Program-made: the position numbers and the translations under genes
In this document: piece by piece, positions 1-9,437 of the stretch
How the letters are laid out: the number at the start of each line of letters is the position of its first letter
How positions within the stretch are numbered: the first letter of the stretch is position 1
Assembly (NCBI RefSeq): GCF_001654455.1
Contig: NZ_CP015772.1
Span: 1,674,001 to 1,738,000, forward strand
Origin: Niabella ginsenosidivorans
GTDB lineage: Bacteria; Bacteroidota; Bacteroidia; Chitinophagales; Chitinophagaceae
Length of the DNA: 64,000 nucleotides
Reading direction: 5' to 3'
The notes under the pieces: model-generated
Told to the model about the DNA's origin: nothing
What the model saw: only the letters and a program-made list of their open reading frames with translations
Database searches by the model: none

Positions 1-2
1 GG

Positions 3-2357
3 AAGGGGGCAGCCCAGAACGCGTATGACGTGAAAGCAAAAACGGGTAAGATGCCGTTATGGAATACCAACCTGTTCAGCGGCATGCCTAATTACCAGAT
101 TGCAATGGAAGGAAAGTCGGTACTGCCTGATCTTAATAAGGTGTTTGGACTGTGGCTTCCCGAACCTGCAAATTTCTTATTTATTGCCTGCATTTGTTTT
201 TATATTCTTGGAATAGCGTTGGGACTGAACCCGGTTGTTTCCATATTAGGCGCGTTGGCCTATGGCTTTTCTACTTATAACCCCGTGATCATTTCAGTCG
301 GCCATAATACAAAAATGCTGGCCATCGGCTATATGCCTTTGTTATTGGCTGGCCTCCTGCTGATTTTTAAAAAGCGATACTGGTCGGGACTGGCTGTGGC
401 AACGCTTGGTGCTTATATGGAGCTGATGTCCAATCACCCACAGATTAACTATTACTTTTTTATTATTGCAGGGCTGATAACGGTGTTCTATGTTGTTAAA
501 TGGATCAAGGAAAAAGACTTTAAACAAATAGGAGTTGCTGTTGTGTTGTGCGGTATAGCAGCTGCTGTAGGTTTGGGATCTTATTATTTATCTTTTGCCA
601 CAACAAAAGAATATACAGATTATACCATGCGTGGAGGAAAATCTGTTGACATACAGGGAGACCAGGTAAAGGAAGCAAAGACTACCGGTTTGGATAAAGA
701 TTATGCGCTTTCCTATAGTATGAAAATGCCGGAGCCTTTGGTAATGCTGATGCCTAATGCATATGGAGGAAGCTCTGCCAATACTATAGGGGAGGATTCT
801 AAGGTTATTGACCGTCTTACCAGCATGGGGATGCCTGCTAACCAGGTTGGGCAATTTGCTAACCTGCCTGTTTACTGGGGAGGGATGATTAAGCCGGGGG
901 AAGTTGGTACCAGCGGCCCGCCTTATGTTGGAGCAATCATTTGCCTGCTGGCACTGGCGGGTTTTGTTATTGTAAAAGGGCCCGTGAAATGGGGATTGCT
1001 GATTGCAACGATACTGGCTGTTGTCATGAGCTGGGGAAGCTATTTTGCAGGATTCAATGAGGTGCTGTTGGAGCATCTTCCATTGTACAATAAATTCAGG
1101 GCACCATCAATGGCCCTTGTGATCCCTGAACTGACTTTAGCGGTAATGGCCGTGATCACAGCACAGCAGCTCTTCTTTGCTCCGGGAGGAAAAGAGCTCC
1201 TGCAACAGAATTTTAAAAAGATCCTGTACGCATTTGGCGGGCTGATTGTTTTTTTAGGATTGGTATACCTGGGACAGAGCTATACGCCCGGTTATGCGGA
1301 ACAGATCCTTGAAATGAGCAATATTGACAAGAACTCCGGTATTTACCCCGCGATCCTGGCAGGGTTAAAAGCCGACCGGCAGGCACTGTTTGGCGGCCAG
1401 ATCTTAAGAACCATTTTATTTGCTGCACTGGTGCTGGGTGTTCTTTACCTGTACCTGAAGAATGCCTTCAAACCGGCGGTGGCTACCATCATACTGGCAT
1501 TGATCGTTTTTATTGATCTATGGTCAGTTGACAAGAAATATTTAACAGATGATTATTATGTTCCTAAGGACAGCGGAACAGCTGTATTTGTAAAAACTCC
1601 TGTCGATGAGCAGATCCTGCAGGACAAAGATCCTCATTTCCGGGTGCTGAATATGGCTGAGGGAATGAACGGCAATCATACGGCTTATTTTCACCGGTCC
1701 GTATTAGGCTACCATCCGGCCAAGCTCAGGATCTACCAGGACGTTATTGAACGCTACTTTAGCCAGGGAATGCCGTCTCAGGAAGTACTGAACGCGTTGG
1801 ATACAAAATACCTGGTTACCCAGAACCAGCAGGGACAGCAAATGGTATTGCCGAACCCCGGTGCTTACGGCGCAGCATGGTTTGTAAAAGCCGTAAAACC
1901 CGAGCCTAATGATGCCGCCGAACTTCAGGCAATCGGAAATACACATTTAAAAGATACTGCTATTGTACCGCAGTCAGCAGCAGCATCCATCAGTGGGCTG
2001 CAGGCTGATACGATGGCTACTATTGTACTGAACAAATACACCAATGATGCAATAACCTATACCACCAACAGCAATACTACCCAGTTCGCCGTATTTAGCG
2101 AAGTGTATTATCCGGCAGGTTGGACGGCTGCTATTGACGGAAAGGAAGTGCCTATTGTGAAAACCGATTATTTTATGAGAGGGATAGTGGTGCCTGCAGG
2201 TAAGCATACGGTGCAATTTGTTTTTGATCCGCCAAAAGTAAAAAGAGGGTTGACCATTTCTTATATCAGTTCCATACTGGTGGTACTGTTCGTACTGGGC
2301 GGATTGGGTATGCAATGGTGGATTGACAAAAACAGGAAAACGAAGGCATCGGCTTGA
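3..2357 (+). CDS. YfhO-like multi-spanning membrane protein, 5' truncated
   Basis: The frame is open from the window edge through base 2357, so the gene starts outside the window. An internal GTG at 30 is probably not the start, because in-frame codons upstream (KGAAQNAYDV) continue the family pattern leading into PLWNTNLFSGMP. The protein has about a dozen hydrophobic segments, a luminal/periplasmic stretch near residues 200-280, and a C-terminal soluble part (YPAGWTAAIDGKEV..FDPP) followed by a last membrane helix. That is the layout of Bacteroidetes YfhO proteins, large GT-C-like inner-membrane proteins implicated in sugar transfer to envelope polymers. The exact substrate is unknown. Its stop overlaps the start of the next glycosyltransferase gene by 4 bp, which suggests translational coupling and a shared role in envelope glycan assembly. 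Confidence 0.85.
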   Translation, partial: KGAAQNAYDVKAKTGKMPLWNTNLFSGMPNYQIAMEGKSVLPDLNKVFGLWLPEPANFLFIACICFYILGIALGLNPVVSILGALAYGFSTYNPVIISVGHNTKMLAIGYMPLLLAGLLLIFKKRYWSGLAVATLGAYMELMSNHPQINYYFFIIAGLITVFYVVKWIKEKDFKQIGVAVVLCGIAAAVGLGSYYLSFATTKEYTDYTMRGGKSVDIQGDQVKEAKTTGLDKDYALSYSMKMPEPLVMLMPNAYGGSSANTIGEDSKVIDRLTSMGMPANQVGQFANLPVYWGGMIKPGEVGTSGPPYVGAIICLLALAGFVIVKGPVKWGLLIATILAVVMSWGSYFAGFNEVLLEHLPLYNKFRAPSMALVIPELTLAVMAVITAQQLFFAPGGKELLQQNFKKILYAFGGLIVFLGLVYLGQSYTPGYAEQILEMSNIDKNSGIYPAILAGLKADRQALFGGQILRTILFAALVLGVLYLYLKNAFKPAVATIILALIVFIDLWSVDKKYLTDDYYVPKDSGTAVFVKTPVDEQILQDKDPHFRVLNMAEGMNGNHTAYFHRSVLGYHPAKLRIYQDVIERYFSQGMPSQEVLNALDTKYLVTQNQQGQQMVLPNPGAYGAAWFVKAVKPEPNDAAELQAIGNTHLKDTAIVPQSAAASISGLQADTMATIVLNKYTNDAITYTTNSNTTQFAVFSEVYYPAGWTAAIDGKEVPIVKTDYFMRGIVVPAGKHTVQFVFDPPKVKRGLTISYISSILVVLFVLGGLGMQWWIDKNRKTKASA

Positions 2358-3487
2358 TAAAAATTGCTTCATTAGTTTCTTACAGCGTTGTTCCTCCCGT
2401 AACCGGCGGGGAAAAAGGGATCTACTATTTTCTGAAATATTTGTCGGATCACTGTGATCTTACCTGCTTTACGGTGCAGGAGAACCAGCCGCTTGGTAAA
2501 TTGTTTACAACCATTCCGGTACTGGGCAGCACGCAGAATAAATTCCGGTATGTAAATGTTTTTCTGTTTTTTAAGATCAGGAAGCTGCTGCGGCAGCAGC
2601 GTATTGATTATCTTATCATCGAGCATCCTTATTATGGTTGGTTAGGATACCTGTTGCAAAAATTTGCAGGAACAAAGATCATTGTTCATTCCCACAATAT
2701 AGAAGCGCTGCGCTTTAAGGACCTGGGTAAGTGGTGGTGGAACCTATTGTTTCGCTATGAACGGAAAATACATCAGTTGGCGGATCTTAGTTTTTTTATT
2801 TCCCCGGAAGACAGGAACTATGCTATACAAACGTATTTTATTTCCCCGGAAAAATGCACGGTAATCACTTATGGAACGGTGCTGTCTCATTTCCCGTTTG
2901 CAGAAAAGGAGCTTGCCAGGGAAAAACTTTGCCGGGAACTGGAACTACCTGCAGATACCCGCATCTTACTGTTTAACGGCACGTTGAACTATCAGCCTAA
3001 TCTTGATGCGGTTGACATTATCATAAAAGACATTGCCCCCTTATTTAAAAATCGGTTTACAAAACCTTACAGGATTGTTATTTGCGGAAAAGGGCTCCCC
3101 GCGCAATATAACGGCCTTAAAGAACAGGAAGCAGATCATATTCTTTTTAAAGGATATGTTGATGATATCCATTTGTACTTTGCCGCAGCAGATCTGTTTT
3201 TAAACCCTATAGCTGACGGAGGGGGAATAAAAACCAAGCTGGTGGAGGCTTTGGGAACGAACACACCTGCTGTGTCCTTTAAAAAAGGCGCCTATGGCGT
3301 TCCTGCTGAAATAACGGATAACAACCTGCGGGTTGTTGCTGATAAGGATATCAACAGCTTTGTTGCTGAAATGATTGCCCTGCTGAAAGCCGGTAAAACG
3401 GCTATGCCGGCAGCTTTTTATGATTATTTTTCCTGGGATAAAATTGCACAAAAGGCCATACAGTTTATACAAGATAGCGCAATTTAA
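2354..3487 (+). CDS. GT4-type glycosyltransferase (GT-B fold)
   Basis: A 377-residue cytoplasmic glycosyltransferase. The N-terminal half (residues about 1-170) is the acceptor domain, with a PVTGGEKG loop near residues 15-22 and an HSHNIEALR motif near 112. The C-terminal half holds the nucleotide-sugar domain, with LLFNGTLNYQPN, a KGYVDD motif and GGGIKTKLVEALG near residue 290, where the Glu of the family's donor-binding motif sits. Translation begins at a TTG whose bases overlap the stop of the YfhO-like gene (TTGA), so the two are almost certainly coupled. Donor and acceptor cannot be told from sequence. A role in surface glycan or lipid-linked sugar synthesis is inferred from the neighbours. 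Confidence 0.85.
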   Translation: MIKIASLVSYSVVPPVTGGEKGIYYFLKYLSDHCDLTCFTVQENQPLGKLFTTIPVLGSTQNKFRYVNVFLFFKIRKLLRQQRIDYLIIEHPYYGWLGYLLQKFAGTKIIVHSHNIEALRFKDLGKWWWNLLFRYERKIHQLADLSFFISPEDRNYAIQTYFISPEKCTVITYGTVLSHFPFAEKELAREKLCRELELPADTRILLFNGTLNYQPNLDAVDIIIKDIAPLFKNRFTKPYRIVICGKGLPAQYNGLKEQEADHILFKGYVDDIHLYFAAADLFLNPIADGGGIKTKLVEALGTNTPAVSFKKGAYGVPAEITDNNLRVVADKDINSFVAEMIALLKAGKTAMPAAFYDYFSWDKIAQKAIQFIQDSAI

Positions 3488-3582
3488 GAGATCTTCTGAA
3501 AACAGGCGTGATCCGTATTTAATAACGATGGCAGCTCCATTGCCCTGTATGTCATATTCTTAAATTTTAGAGCAGGCAACGC

Positions 3583-4716
3583 TTAATGACCGGCAGCAAT
3601 CATTGCCCGAATGCTTTGATACAGCTGCCTGCCGGATGCATCCCAGCTGAATTCCCGTGATCGGGCGCTTCCCTTGCGGATGAACTCATTTCGTAGGTGC
3701 TCATTTGTTGCTATATCTTTCATTGCCCGGGCGATTGCATCTACATTAAAAGGGTCAACCAGTAATGCGGCTTCGCCTGCAACTTCGGGCATAGACGATG
3801 TATTGCTGCAGATAACAGGAACGCCGGCCTGAAACCCTTCCACGATCGGGAGGCCAAAGCCCTCAAAGGTAGGTACAAATACAAGGGCCTGGCTGGCACC
3901 CAATAAGTTTACAAGCTCCGGATCATCGATTCTGCCCGTAAAAATCACCTCATCTGCGTAGCGCAATTGTTTCAGGGTGGTTTGCAATGCTTCGGTTTTC
4001 CACTGTAAATTACCCGCCAGAATCAGTTTGGTGGCGGTTTTAGTCTGCGCTTTAAACCGGTCAAAAGCCTGTAAAAGCCGGGGTATATTTTTACGCGGAT
4101 GCATGGATCCTACAAAAAAGAAATAAGGATGTCCACCGGAGTACTTGCTCCTGGTGCTTTTTATCGCATCCGCAGATAAGGGTTGAAACGCTTCCTTCGC
4201 TGCTAAATGCATTACATCAATCTTAGCGGGATCAACATGGTACAGCCGGATAAGGTCTTTTTTTGTGTATTCGGAAACTGCTACGATGCGGGTTGCTTTA
4301 CGGGCAAACCGCGGAAAGTAAAACCGATAATAAAGCCTGTTTCTAAGCAAAAGGTCCTTTGGATAGTGCTCAAAGTTGAGATCATGGATTACAGCCAGTT
4401 GCCGGCATGCCGTACGCAGGCTGATCATGCCGTCCATGCCAACAAATACATCGGTCTTATTTTTCTTCAGGAATAAAGGTAATGCCCCATCCAGGTAAAG
4501 CATGTATAAAGCAGGATGGCGATAGGGTGGGAAGATAAAATGTTTCTGAACGTTTGGAAAATCAAAATAATCCCCGTTAAAGTTCTTATCGCACAATACC
4601 TGGAAATGTATTTCAGGGTGCTGCCGGATCAGCCGGGAAATGGTTTCGATAATGACATTGCCGATACCGTCAATATTTTTATTTCTGAGGTTCCAGCAAT
4701 TGATTGCTATGTTCAT
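3583..4716 (-). CDS. GT4 family glycosyltransferase (mannosyltransferase-like)
   Basis: A 377-residue GT-B enzyme. Visible landmarks are a glycine-rich start region (NIDGIGNV), VIHDLNFEHYP near residue 110, VAVSEYTKKDL near 145, FVGSMHPRKNIPRLLQAF near 200-217, and the donor-site motif PTFEGFGLPIVEGF near 283-296 with the paired glutamates (E-x7-E) typical of GT4. These match the WbaZ/mannosyltransferase-like branch of GT4, but donor specificity is not certain. It lies 67 bp downstream of a GT2 gene on the same strand and the two probably form an operon for a cell-surface glycan. It converges on the YfhO/GT4 pair, with only 95 bp between the two stops. Confidence 0.88.
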   Translation of the reverse strand: MNIAINCWNLRNKNIDGIGNVIIETISRLIRQHPEIHFQVLCDKNFNGDYFDFPNVQKHFIFPPYRHPALYMLYLDGALPLFLKKNKTDVFVGMDGMISLRTACRQLAVIHDLNFEHYPKDLLLRNRLYYRFYFPRFARKATRIVAVSEYTKKDLIRLYHVDPAKIDVMHLAAKEAFQPLSADAIKSTRSKYSGGHPYFFFVGSMHPRKNIPRLLQAFDRFKAQTKTATKLILAGNLQWKTEALQTTLKQLRYADEVIFTGRIDDPELVNLLGASQALVFVPTFEGFGLPIVEGFQAGVPVICSNTSSMPEVAGEAALLVDPFNVDAIARAMKDIATNEHLRNEFIRKGSARSREFSWDASGRQLYQSIRAMIAAGH

Positions 4717-4783
4717 GGTTCAAAAATAAAGGATAGTCTGCAGGGATGCATTATTGTTGCGGATGAATTTGCAACGTATACGG

Positions 4784-5770
4784 CTATTGGATGCCCCGCA
4801 TCAACCGGTAGAGCCGGCCTGTGAAGCGGTTGGAATCCAGGAACGCCGCCAGTAGCAGGGTAGGATCTGCATAGGGCCTGAATTTTTCCGGGATGCCCAG
4901 TAGCGCAGCATACCGTTTGCAATCACCTATGAACCGGCCGGCAGTATACCGCTCCTTTACAGGCGATTTGGCCAGCCGGTGGCTCAGGCTCCGGCAATAA
5001 AACATAAGGAAATCAGCCCCGCTGGTATTGATGGCTTCCTGTGCCTGTGCTGAAGATTGGCGAAGCCTGTTCAGGAAATGGATGTACCGGTCAAACGCAA
5101 CCCGGTACCGGTCTACATTTGTACTTATTGAAAGGCTGTTATGTAACCGGTAAGAAAAGCAGGTTTGTGGGGATACAGCTATAAAAGAACGTGCAGTTAA
5201 GCTTACGAATAATTGGTAATCAGCAAAAAGCAGGTTGGGATAAGCTGCATCAAAGCCTCCGCAACGGATAAAGTCAGCTGCACGAAACAGGTAACCGGTA
5301 CCCATGCTGTCAATGGTTTGCTTAAATTCACCTTCAAGGAAGGCTGCTGCATCCATTGTTTCCGGCATTGGCTGGCAGGGTCGCACCGGGCGCCCGTCTT
5401 TATTGATGTACTGAAAATGGGTCTGATAAATGGAAGCTTCGGGGTATTGCCTGATGAGGCAATGCATTGCTTCCAGGTAATTAGCGTATAACACATCATC
5501 ATGCCCGATAAACGTGATGAAAGGGTTTGTGGGCACTGATAGCGCCCGATTCCAGTTAGCAGCCATTTCAAGGTCTTTTTCCGAGCGGTGTAAAATGATC
5601 CGGGGATCTTTCAACGAACGGATGTATTCCGTGGTTCCGTCGGTGCTGTTATTGTCAAGAATGATAAAATTGAAACGGGTATAGGTTTGGGCCAGCACGC
5701 TTTGGATACATTCTTTTACATAACGGCCGCCGTTCTTTACGGGTAGTATGATGGAAAATTGATGACTCAC
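4784..5770 (-). CDS. GT2 family glycosyltransferase
   Basis: A 328-residue GT-A-fold enzyme. The N-terminal Rossmann-like domain shows the standard family order: FSIILPVKNGG at the start, ILDNNSTDGT near residue 38, then GHDDV with the metal- and nucleotide-binding DD at residues 91-92. The region near YLFRAADFIRCGGFD (about 160-175) is the acceptor-side loop. No membrane segment is obvious. It transfers a sugar from a nucleotide donor to an unknown acceptor in the cytoplasm. The gene begins the two-gene minus-strand glycosyltransferase unit. The 261 bp upstream of it are AT-rich and non-coding and separate it from the divergent lipoprotein gene. Confidence 0.87.
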   Translation of the reverse strand: MSHQFSIILPVKNGGRYVKECIQSVLAQTYTRFNFIILDNNSTDGTTEYIRSLKDPRIILHRSEKDLEMAANWNRALSVPTNPFITFIGHDDVLYANYLEAMHCLIRQYPEASIYQTHFQYINKDGRPVRPCQPMPETMDAAAFLEGEFKQTIDSMGTGYLFRAADFIRCGGFDAAYPNLLFADYQLFVSLTARSFIAVSPQTCFSYRLHNSLSISTNVDRYRVAFDRYIHFLNRLRQSSAQAQEAINTSGADFLMFYCRSLSHRLAKSPVKERYTAGRFIGDCKRYAALLGIPEKFRPYADPTLLLAAFLDSNRFTGRLYRLMRGIQ

Positions 5771-6031
5771 GTTACTATATATAGAATTAGGAAGCCCGAA
5801 AATAGCATTTAAAAAAATAGCCTGGTTTTATATACTGTTTAATAAGCGGTATGAGTACCATAAAAATATTTTTTTTGTTGAAAAATAGTTATTAACTTCC
5901 TTTTTACAATTATTATCTATGAAACCAAGGAGCCCTCCAACTCATTACTGCAATGAGAAGAACAGCTGTGCCAGTTTGTTTTTCTCTCTTTTTTATAAAC
6001 CTTTCTATCCAAACCAAATAATATAACCATC

Positions 6032-6493
6032 ATGAAAAAAGTATTCATGGCTTCAGTTGTACTGAGCTTTCTTTCATTAACGATTCTTTTGTTTCAAACA
6101 GTTAGTTGCAGAAAAGCGGCTGCACAGTTAGACGGGGCTTCGACCAAAGCTAGAGGAATATACCAAGTTAACGGATTGTGGATCGGAACGTATAGTGTTA
6201 ACGGGCAGCCAGGATGGGGAAACCAATATTATTCATTGGTTGTTAAACCAGATGGTACTTTAATAGTCGATTCTAAATTGGGTACTCAACAACATTTGTC
6301 TACCGGAACATGGAGTTTAAATGATACTACTTTTAATGCCTCTTTTACTTGTGTGTATGGAGCTGATGAAAATGTTGGTATTACTGAAACAATCACTGCT
6401 ACCTGGAATAGTTCGGGCACTTTAGTAGGTACATGGAGCAATATTCCTCCTTTAACAGGTTCTGGTAATATAACATTAGAAAGAGTCAATTAA
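6032..6493 (+). CDS. small secreted lipoprotein of unknown function
   Basis: A 153-residue protein with a signal peptide and a lipobox ending at Cys26 (LFQTVSC), so it should be lipid-anchored. The mature part is one small beta-rich domain with the pattern NGLWIGTYSVNG..QYYSLVVKPDGTLIV...LSTGTW...FTCVYG...GTWSN. I recognise this as a recurring Chitinophagaceae lipoprotein type but know no function for it. The gene is AT-richer than its flanks and is preceded by an AT-rich leader. A decayed homologue lies at 13976-14430, at the other end of the sugar operon. The downstream gene at 6722 also looks exported, but the 228-bp gap makes an operon uncertain. Confidence 0.75.
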   Translation: MKKVFMASVVLSFLSLTILLFQTVSCRKAAAQLDGASTKARGIYQVNGLWIGTYSVNGQPGWGNQYYSLVVKPDGTLIVDSKLGTQQHLSTGTWSLNDTTFNASFTCVYGADENVGITETITATWNSSGTLVGTWSNIPPLTGSGNITLERVN

Positions 6494-6721
6494 TGAATGA
6501 ACAGGATTAAAGCATTCTTCAAAACTGTCTTTGATCACTCTTTTTAAAACCACAGGAGGTAAAGAATGGCTTTTTCAAAAGGCTGCTCTTTGCCTCTTCG
6601 TTATTGATTGAATGTTGGATGGCTGATCTTTTTCTTTTGATTATTGCTGCCGGTATTGTTTTATAACACACCCGCACTAAGACCTACAGTGCACAAATTA
6701 TAGCAAAAGAAAGAATAAGTT

Positions 6722-7609
6722 ATGGGATTTAAAAAAGCGATCTTAATCTTATTGATATTTTGTCACCATTTAATAATAACGGCCCAAATAAAGAAAAATA
6801 CATTCCAGATTAATATAGGACCAGTGCTGATCCATGAAAATTTTAAATGGTCTATTGCCGGAAATGAAAACGGTACAGATCCGAATATTCTCTCTGAACT
6901 AAAGTTTAAAAATATTCGAAAGACTGGTGGGCAACTGGGTGTTCTCTGGCAGTTCAGTCCACACTTATCTATCAATGCTCAGGTTTCCCAACTGCACACT
7001 TTCGATGGAAACGCAACGGATATTGATTATGCTGGCGATGACCGTACTAATCCCATCGTTCAACTAAATTTTGTGAGTAAAAAGGGAAAGGAAAACGACT
7101 TTAAGACCAGCCTTCATTATCTTTTTATGCGTCATGAAAAACTCCGATTAGCTGCCGGTGCCGGGTACTATTTTTCAAAATCAGGGTATTTTTTGCATGG
7201 TGTTGAAAAGAGCGACAACAAAGGAAATTATGTTGTCCGATGGCGGGGGCCGGTTGTGGCTTTTGACGGTGGAATTTTCCTTTATAAAAAAGGCGGGTTG
7301 CAAATGGCATTGGATTACCGATACCTTTTTTATCATGCTGATGCAGATTGGGCTTTACGTAATGACTTTGCACATCCTGTAAGTTTTACTCATAATGCCA
7401 ATGGAGTTGGAATTAATGTATATACCGGCCTTTATTACAGTTTTTCGTCTTTTTTTCAATTACAGCTTGGCGGATTTCTGGGGTATTGGCATACAGGTCA
7501 TGGCATAGATGTATTATATATGGCCAATGGAGATCTTCAAAAAACAAAGATGAATGAGTCTTTGAAAAATCAATGGGGTATAAGGATGCAAGGCGTTTTC
7601 AATTTTTAA
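6722..7609 (+). CDS. probable outer-membrane beta-barrel protein
   Basis: A 295-residue protein with an N-terminal signal peptide (hydrophobic residues 5-20, probable cleavage after ITAQ). The rest alternates polar and aromatic residues, has no hydrophobic helix, and ends in GVFNF, a C-terminal Phe as expected for outer-membrane barrels. Repeated beta-hairpin-like segments (INIGPVLIHENF, LGVLWQFSPHLSINAQVSQLHTF, GAGYYFSKSGYF) fit a porin-like or OmpA-like barrel. The specific family is not recognised, and substrate or role cannot be given. Like its neighbour at 6032 it is AT-rich. It ends 117 bp from the converging GT2 gene. Confidence 0.65.
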   Translation: MGFKKAILILLIFCHHLIITAQIKKNTFQINIGPVLIHENFKWSIAGNENGTDPNILSELKFKNIRKTGGQLGVLWQFSPHLSINAQVSQLHTFDGNATDIDYAGDDRTNPIVQLNFVSKKGKENDFKTSLHYLFMRHEKLRLAAGAGYYFSKSGYFLHGVEKSDNKGNYVVRWRGPVVAFDGGIFLYKKGGLQMALDYRYLFYHADADWALRNDFAHPVSFTHNANGVGINVYTGLYYSFSSFFQLQLGGFLGYWHTGHGIDVLYMANGDLQKTKMNESLKNQWGIRMQGVFNF

Positions 7610-7726
7610 TTGTTGTATTGTTCTTTTTAGCGGTAAATTTTCTTTTTAATACGAGTTGCTCATTAAGCGCATTTTGAATAGAACCCATATTTTTTCATCA
7701 AGACTAAACATTATTGATAAAGAAAA

Positions 7727-8686
7727 TTAATTTGACCATTTCAAAATACCAACTTTTTTTAAACACTTCTTTATATTAAAAACGATTAATTTAAATGTGT
7801 ACAATGTTTTAAATTTTTTTATTAATGAAAGCTTAAGCAAGTTATGAGCCAGTTGATCTACTTCTTTCGCTTTTTCTGGATTAGGATTTGTAATGGTAAA
7901 ATACTTTTTCAGTATAAATATATTGGTGATAAACCACTTTTTTAGATGTTTGGCAATTGCATTTTCCCCGTTTTTGATGTAAAATTCTTCTGGAAAGGCC
8001 TTTGTCATCAGCGCTATAAATCTTGTGCCGGCTATATAATACAAGTTGAAGTTAGATTTGCTGAAATTGCTGTCATGTTTATTAAGATGACTAAACATTT
8101 TATTAATGAATAACCCGCCTTGTTCTTTACTACAAAGAGCGAGCATTGCATGATCTGCAAGATGAGGACTACCATAATCAGGCATGCCGCCGATATTGAG
8201 TACTGTCTGTTTTTTTAATACACAACTTGACCACAGAAAATTGAGCGTTAATTTGGGATGTAGTAATTGAAATGAGAAATCTGTGGCCGAAAAACATTCA
8301 ATTTCGTTTTCACTTTTCCCGGTGCGCACACATCCACAGTAAATGGAATAACCGGGATAATTATTAATAACTGTTTTAAATTCATGTAGCATATTGGTAT
8401 CTACAGGATCATCATCAGTAACCATGACGATGTATTCAGTAGAGGCTCTTTCAATGCTTTTATTAAAGCTCCGGATCATTCCAAGGTTGTCATCATTTCT
8501 GTAGTATTTTAAGCGCTGGTCATTTAATTGCTCTACCACAGCTTTACCACTGGCCTCCGGATCATTATCAGAGATCACAATTTCAAAGTTGGGATCGGTC
8601 TGCTGTAATAATAAATTCAGCTGGCTCTTTAAAAAAACAGGGCGCTTATAAGTAGAAATGCAGAAACTAACCCAGGGATTAACCAT
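7727..8686 (-). CDS. GT2 family glycosyltransferase, last gene of the CDP-sugar operon
   Basis: A 319-residue GT-A-type glycosyltransferase with WVSFCISTYKRP at the N-terminus, FEIVISDNDPEASGKA near residue 34, a YYRNDDNLGM motif at 61-70, and MVTDDDPVD with the acidic metal/nucleotide site at residues 91-93. The C-terminal third is lysine-rich and may touch the membrane surface. It is the seventh and last gene of the operon starting with rfbF and begins only 6 bp after the CmcI-like gene, so it is a good candidate for the transferase that uses the CDP-sugar made upstream. Its base composition is visibly AT-richer than the rfb genes, consistent with exchange of the transferase module. The acceptor is unknown. 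Confidence 0.85.
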   Translation of the reverse strand: MVNPWVSFCISTYKRPVFLKSQLNLLLQQTDPNFEIVISDNDPEASGKAVVEQLNDQRLKYYRNDDNLGMIRSFNKSIERASTEYIVMVTDDDPVDTNMLHEFKTVINNYPGYSIYCGCVRTGKSENEIECFSATDFSFQLLHPKLTLNFLWSSCVLKKQTVLNIGGMPDYGSPHLADHAMLALCSKEQGGLFINKMFSHLNKHDSNFSKSNFNLYYIAGTRFIALMTKAFPEEFYIKNGENAIAKHLKKWFITNIFILKKYFTITNPNPEKAKEVDQLAHNLLKLSLIKKFKTLYTFKLIVFNIKKCLKKVGILKWSN

Positions 8687-8692
8687 ATAGTT

Positions 8693-9433
8693 TTATTTAA
8701 CCCTTTTTAAATAACCCCGAGGCGCTACACTGATCTGTATTTTATGATCAATATCTGTATTGATCTCAAACTGATCATTCTCTTTCAGGAAAGCATCTAC
8801 TGCTGTCATTGGGTTATTGCCAATACCCCAGGGCCGTATCATTCCGGGAATGTAATTATCAGGAAGGTTTTCAACGATAGTATCAAAAACCACGATGTAA
8901 GAATTCAGTGTAACTAACGGTGCATAGTAACGGAGCTCATCCAGCACATGCGCATGTGTATGGTTGGAGTCCAGTACCACCAGCACTTTCTCTTTGCCTT
9001 TGGCAGCTTCATAAACCAGGTCAGCGGTTGCTTTATCTACGGAAGAACCCTGTATCATTTTGATCCGCTTGTACATCGGGTGCTTTTCAATTTCTTTACG
9101 GTTATGCTCCCGGATGTCGATGTCAATACCCAATACTTCGCCTTTGCCAATCAGTTCCAGCAGGGAGGCATAGAAGATCAGGGAGCCGCCGTGGGCAATA
9201 CCCGTTTCAATAATGAGATCGGGTTGGATCTCCCAGATCAGCTCCTGCATAGCCATCATATCCTGCGGATATTGAATAATGGGGCGCCCCATCCATTTGA
9301 AATTATAAGAATACTGCGCTTTATTAGAAGCCGTGTTAAACGTTGTTGCAGCATCTTTTAGCTCCTGATTGTGTGCATAACTGTTCACTCTGTCTTTACA
9401 TTCCTGTATAAATTCCTGTACCGGGTTGCTCAT
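8693..9433 (-). CDS. CmcI-like cephalosporin hydroxylase/rhamnosyl O-methyltransferase family protein
   Basis: A 246-residue SAM-binding Rossmann protein of the CmcI family (cephalosporin hydroxylase / rhamnosyl O-methyltransferase). Supporting motifs are WMGRPIIQYPQDMMAMQELI (about 47-66), the SAM-site motif DLIIETGIAHGGS at residues 72-84, VLGIDIDIREHNR, and VVLDSNHTHAHVLDELRYY in the metal-binding region. In polysaccharide clusters such proteins are usually sugar O-methyltransferases despite the cephalosporin name. It sits between the reductase and the terminal glycosyltransferase (4 bp and 6 bp gaps), so I infer methylation of the operon's deoxysugar or of its glycosylated product. A true hydroxylase role is unlikely but not excluded. 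Confidence 0.8.
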   Translation of the reverse strand: MSNPVQEFIQECKDRVNSYAHNQELKDAATTFNTASNKAQYSYNFKWMGRPIIQYPQDMMAMQELIWEIQPDLIIETGIAHGGSLIFYASLLELIGKGEVLGIDIDIREHNRKEIEKHPMYKRIKMIQGSSVDKATADLVYEAAKGKEKVLVVLDSNHTHAHVLDELRYYAPLVTLNSYIVVFDTIVENLPDNYIPGMIRPWGIGNNPMTAVDAFLKENDQFEINTDIDHKIQISVAPRGYLKRVK

Positions 9434-9437
9434 TGAT

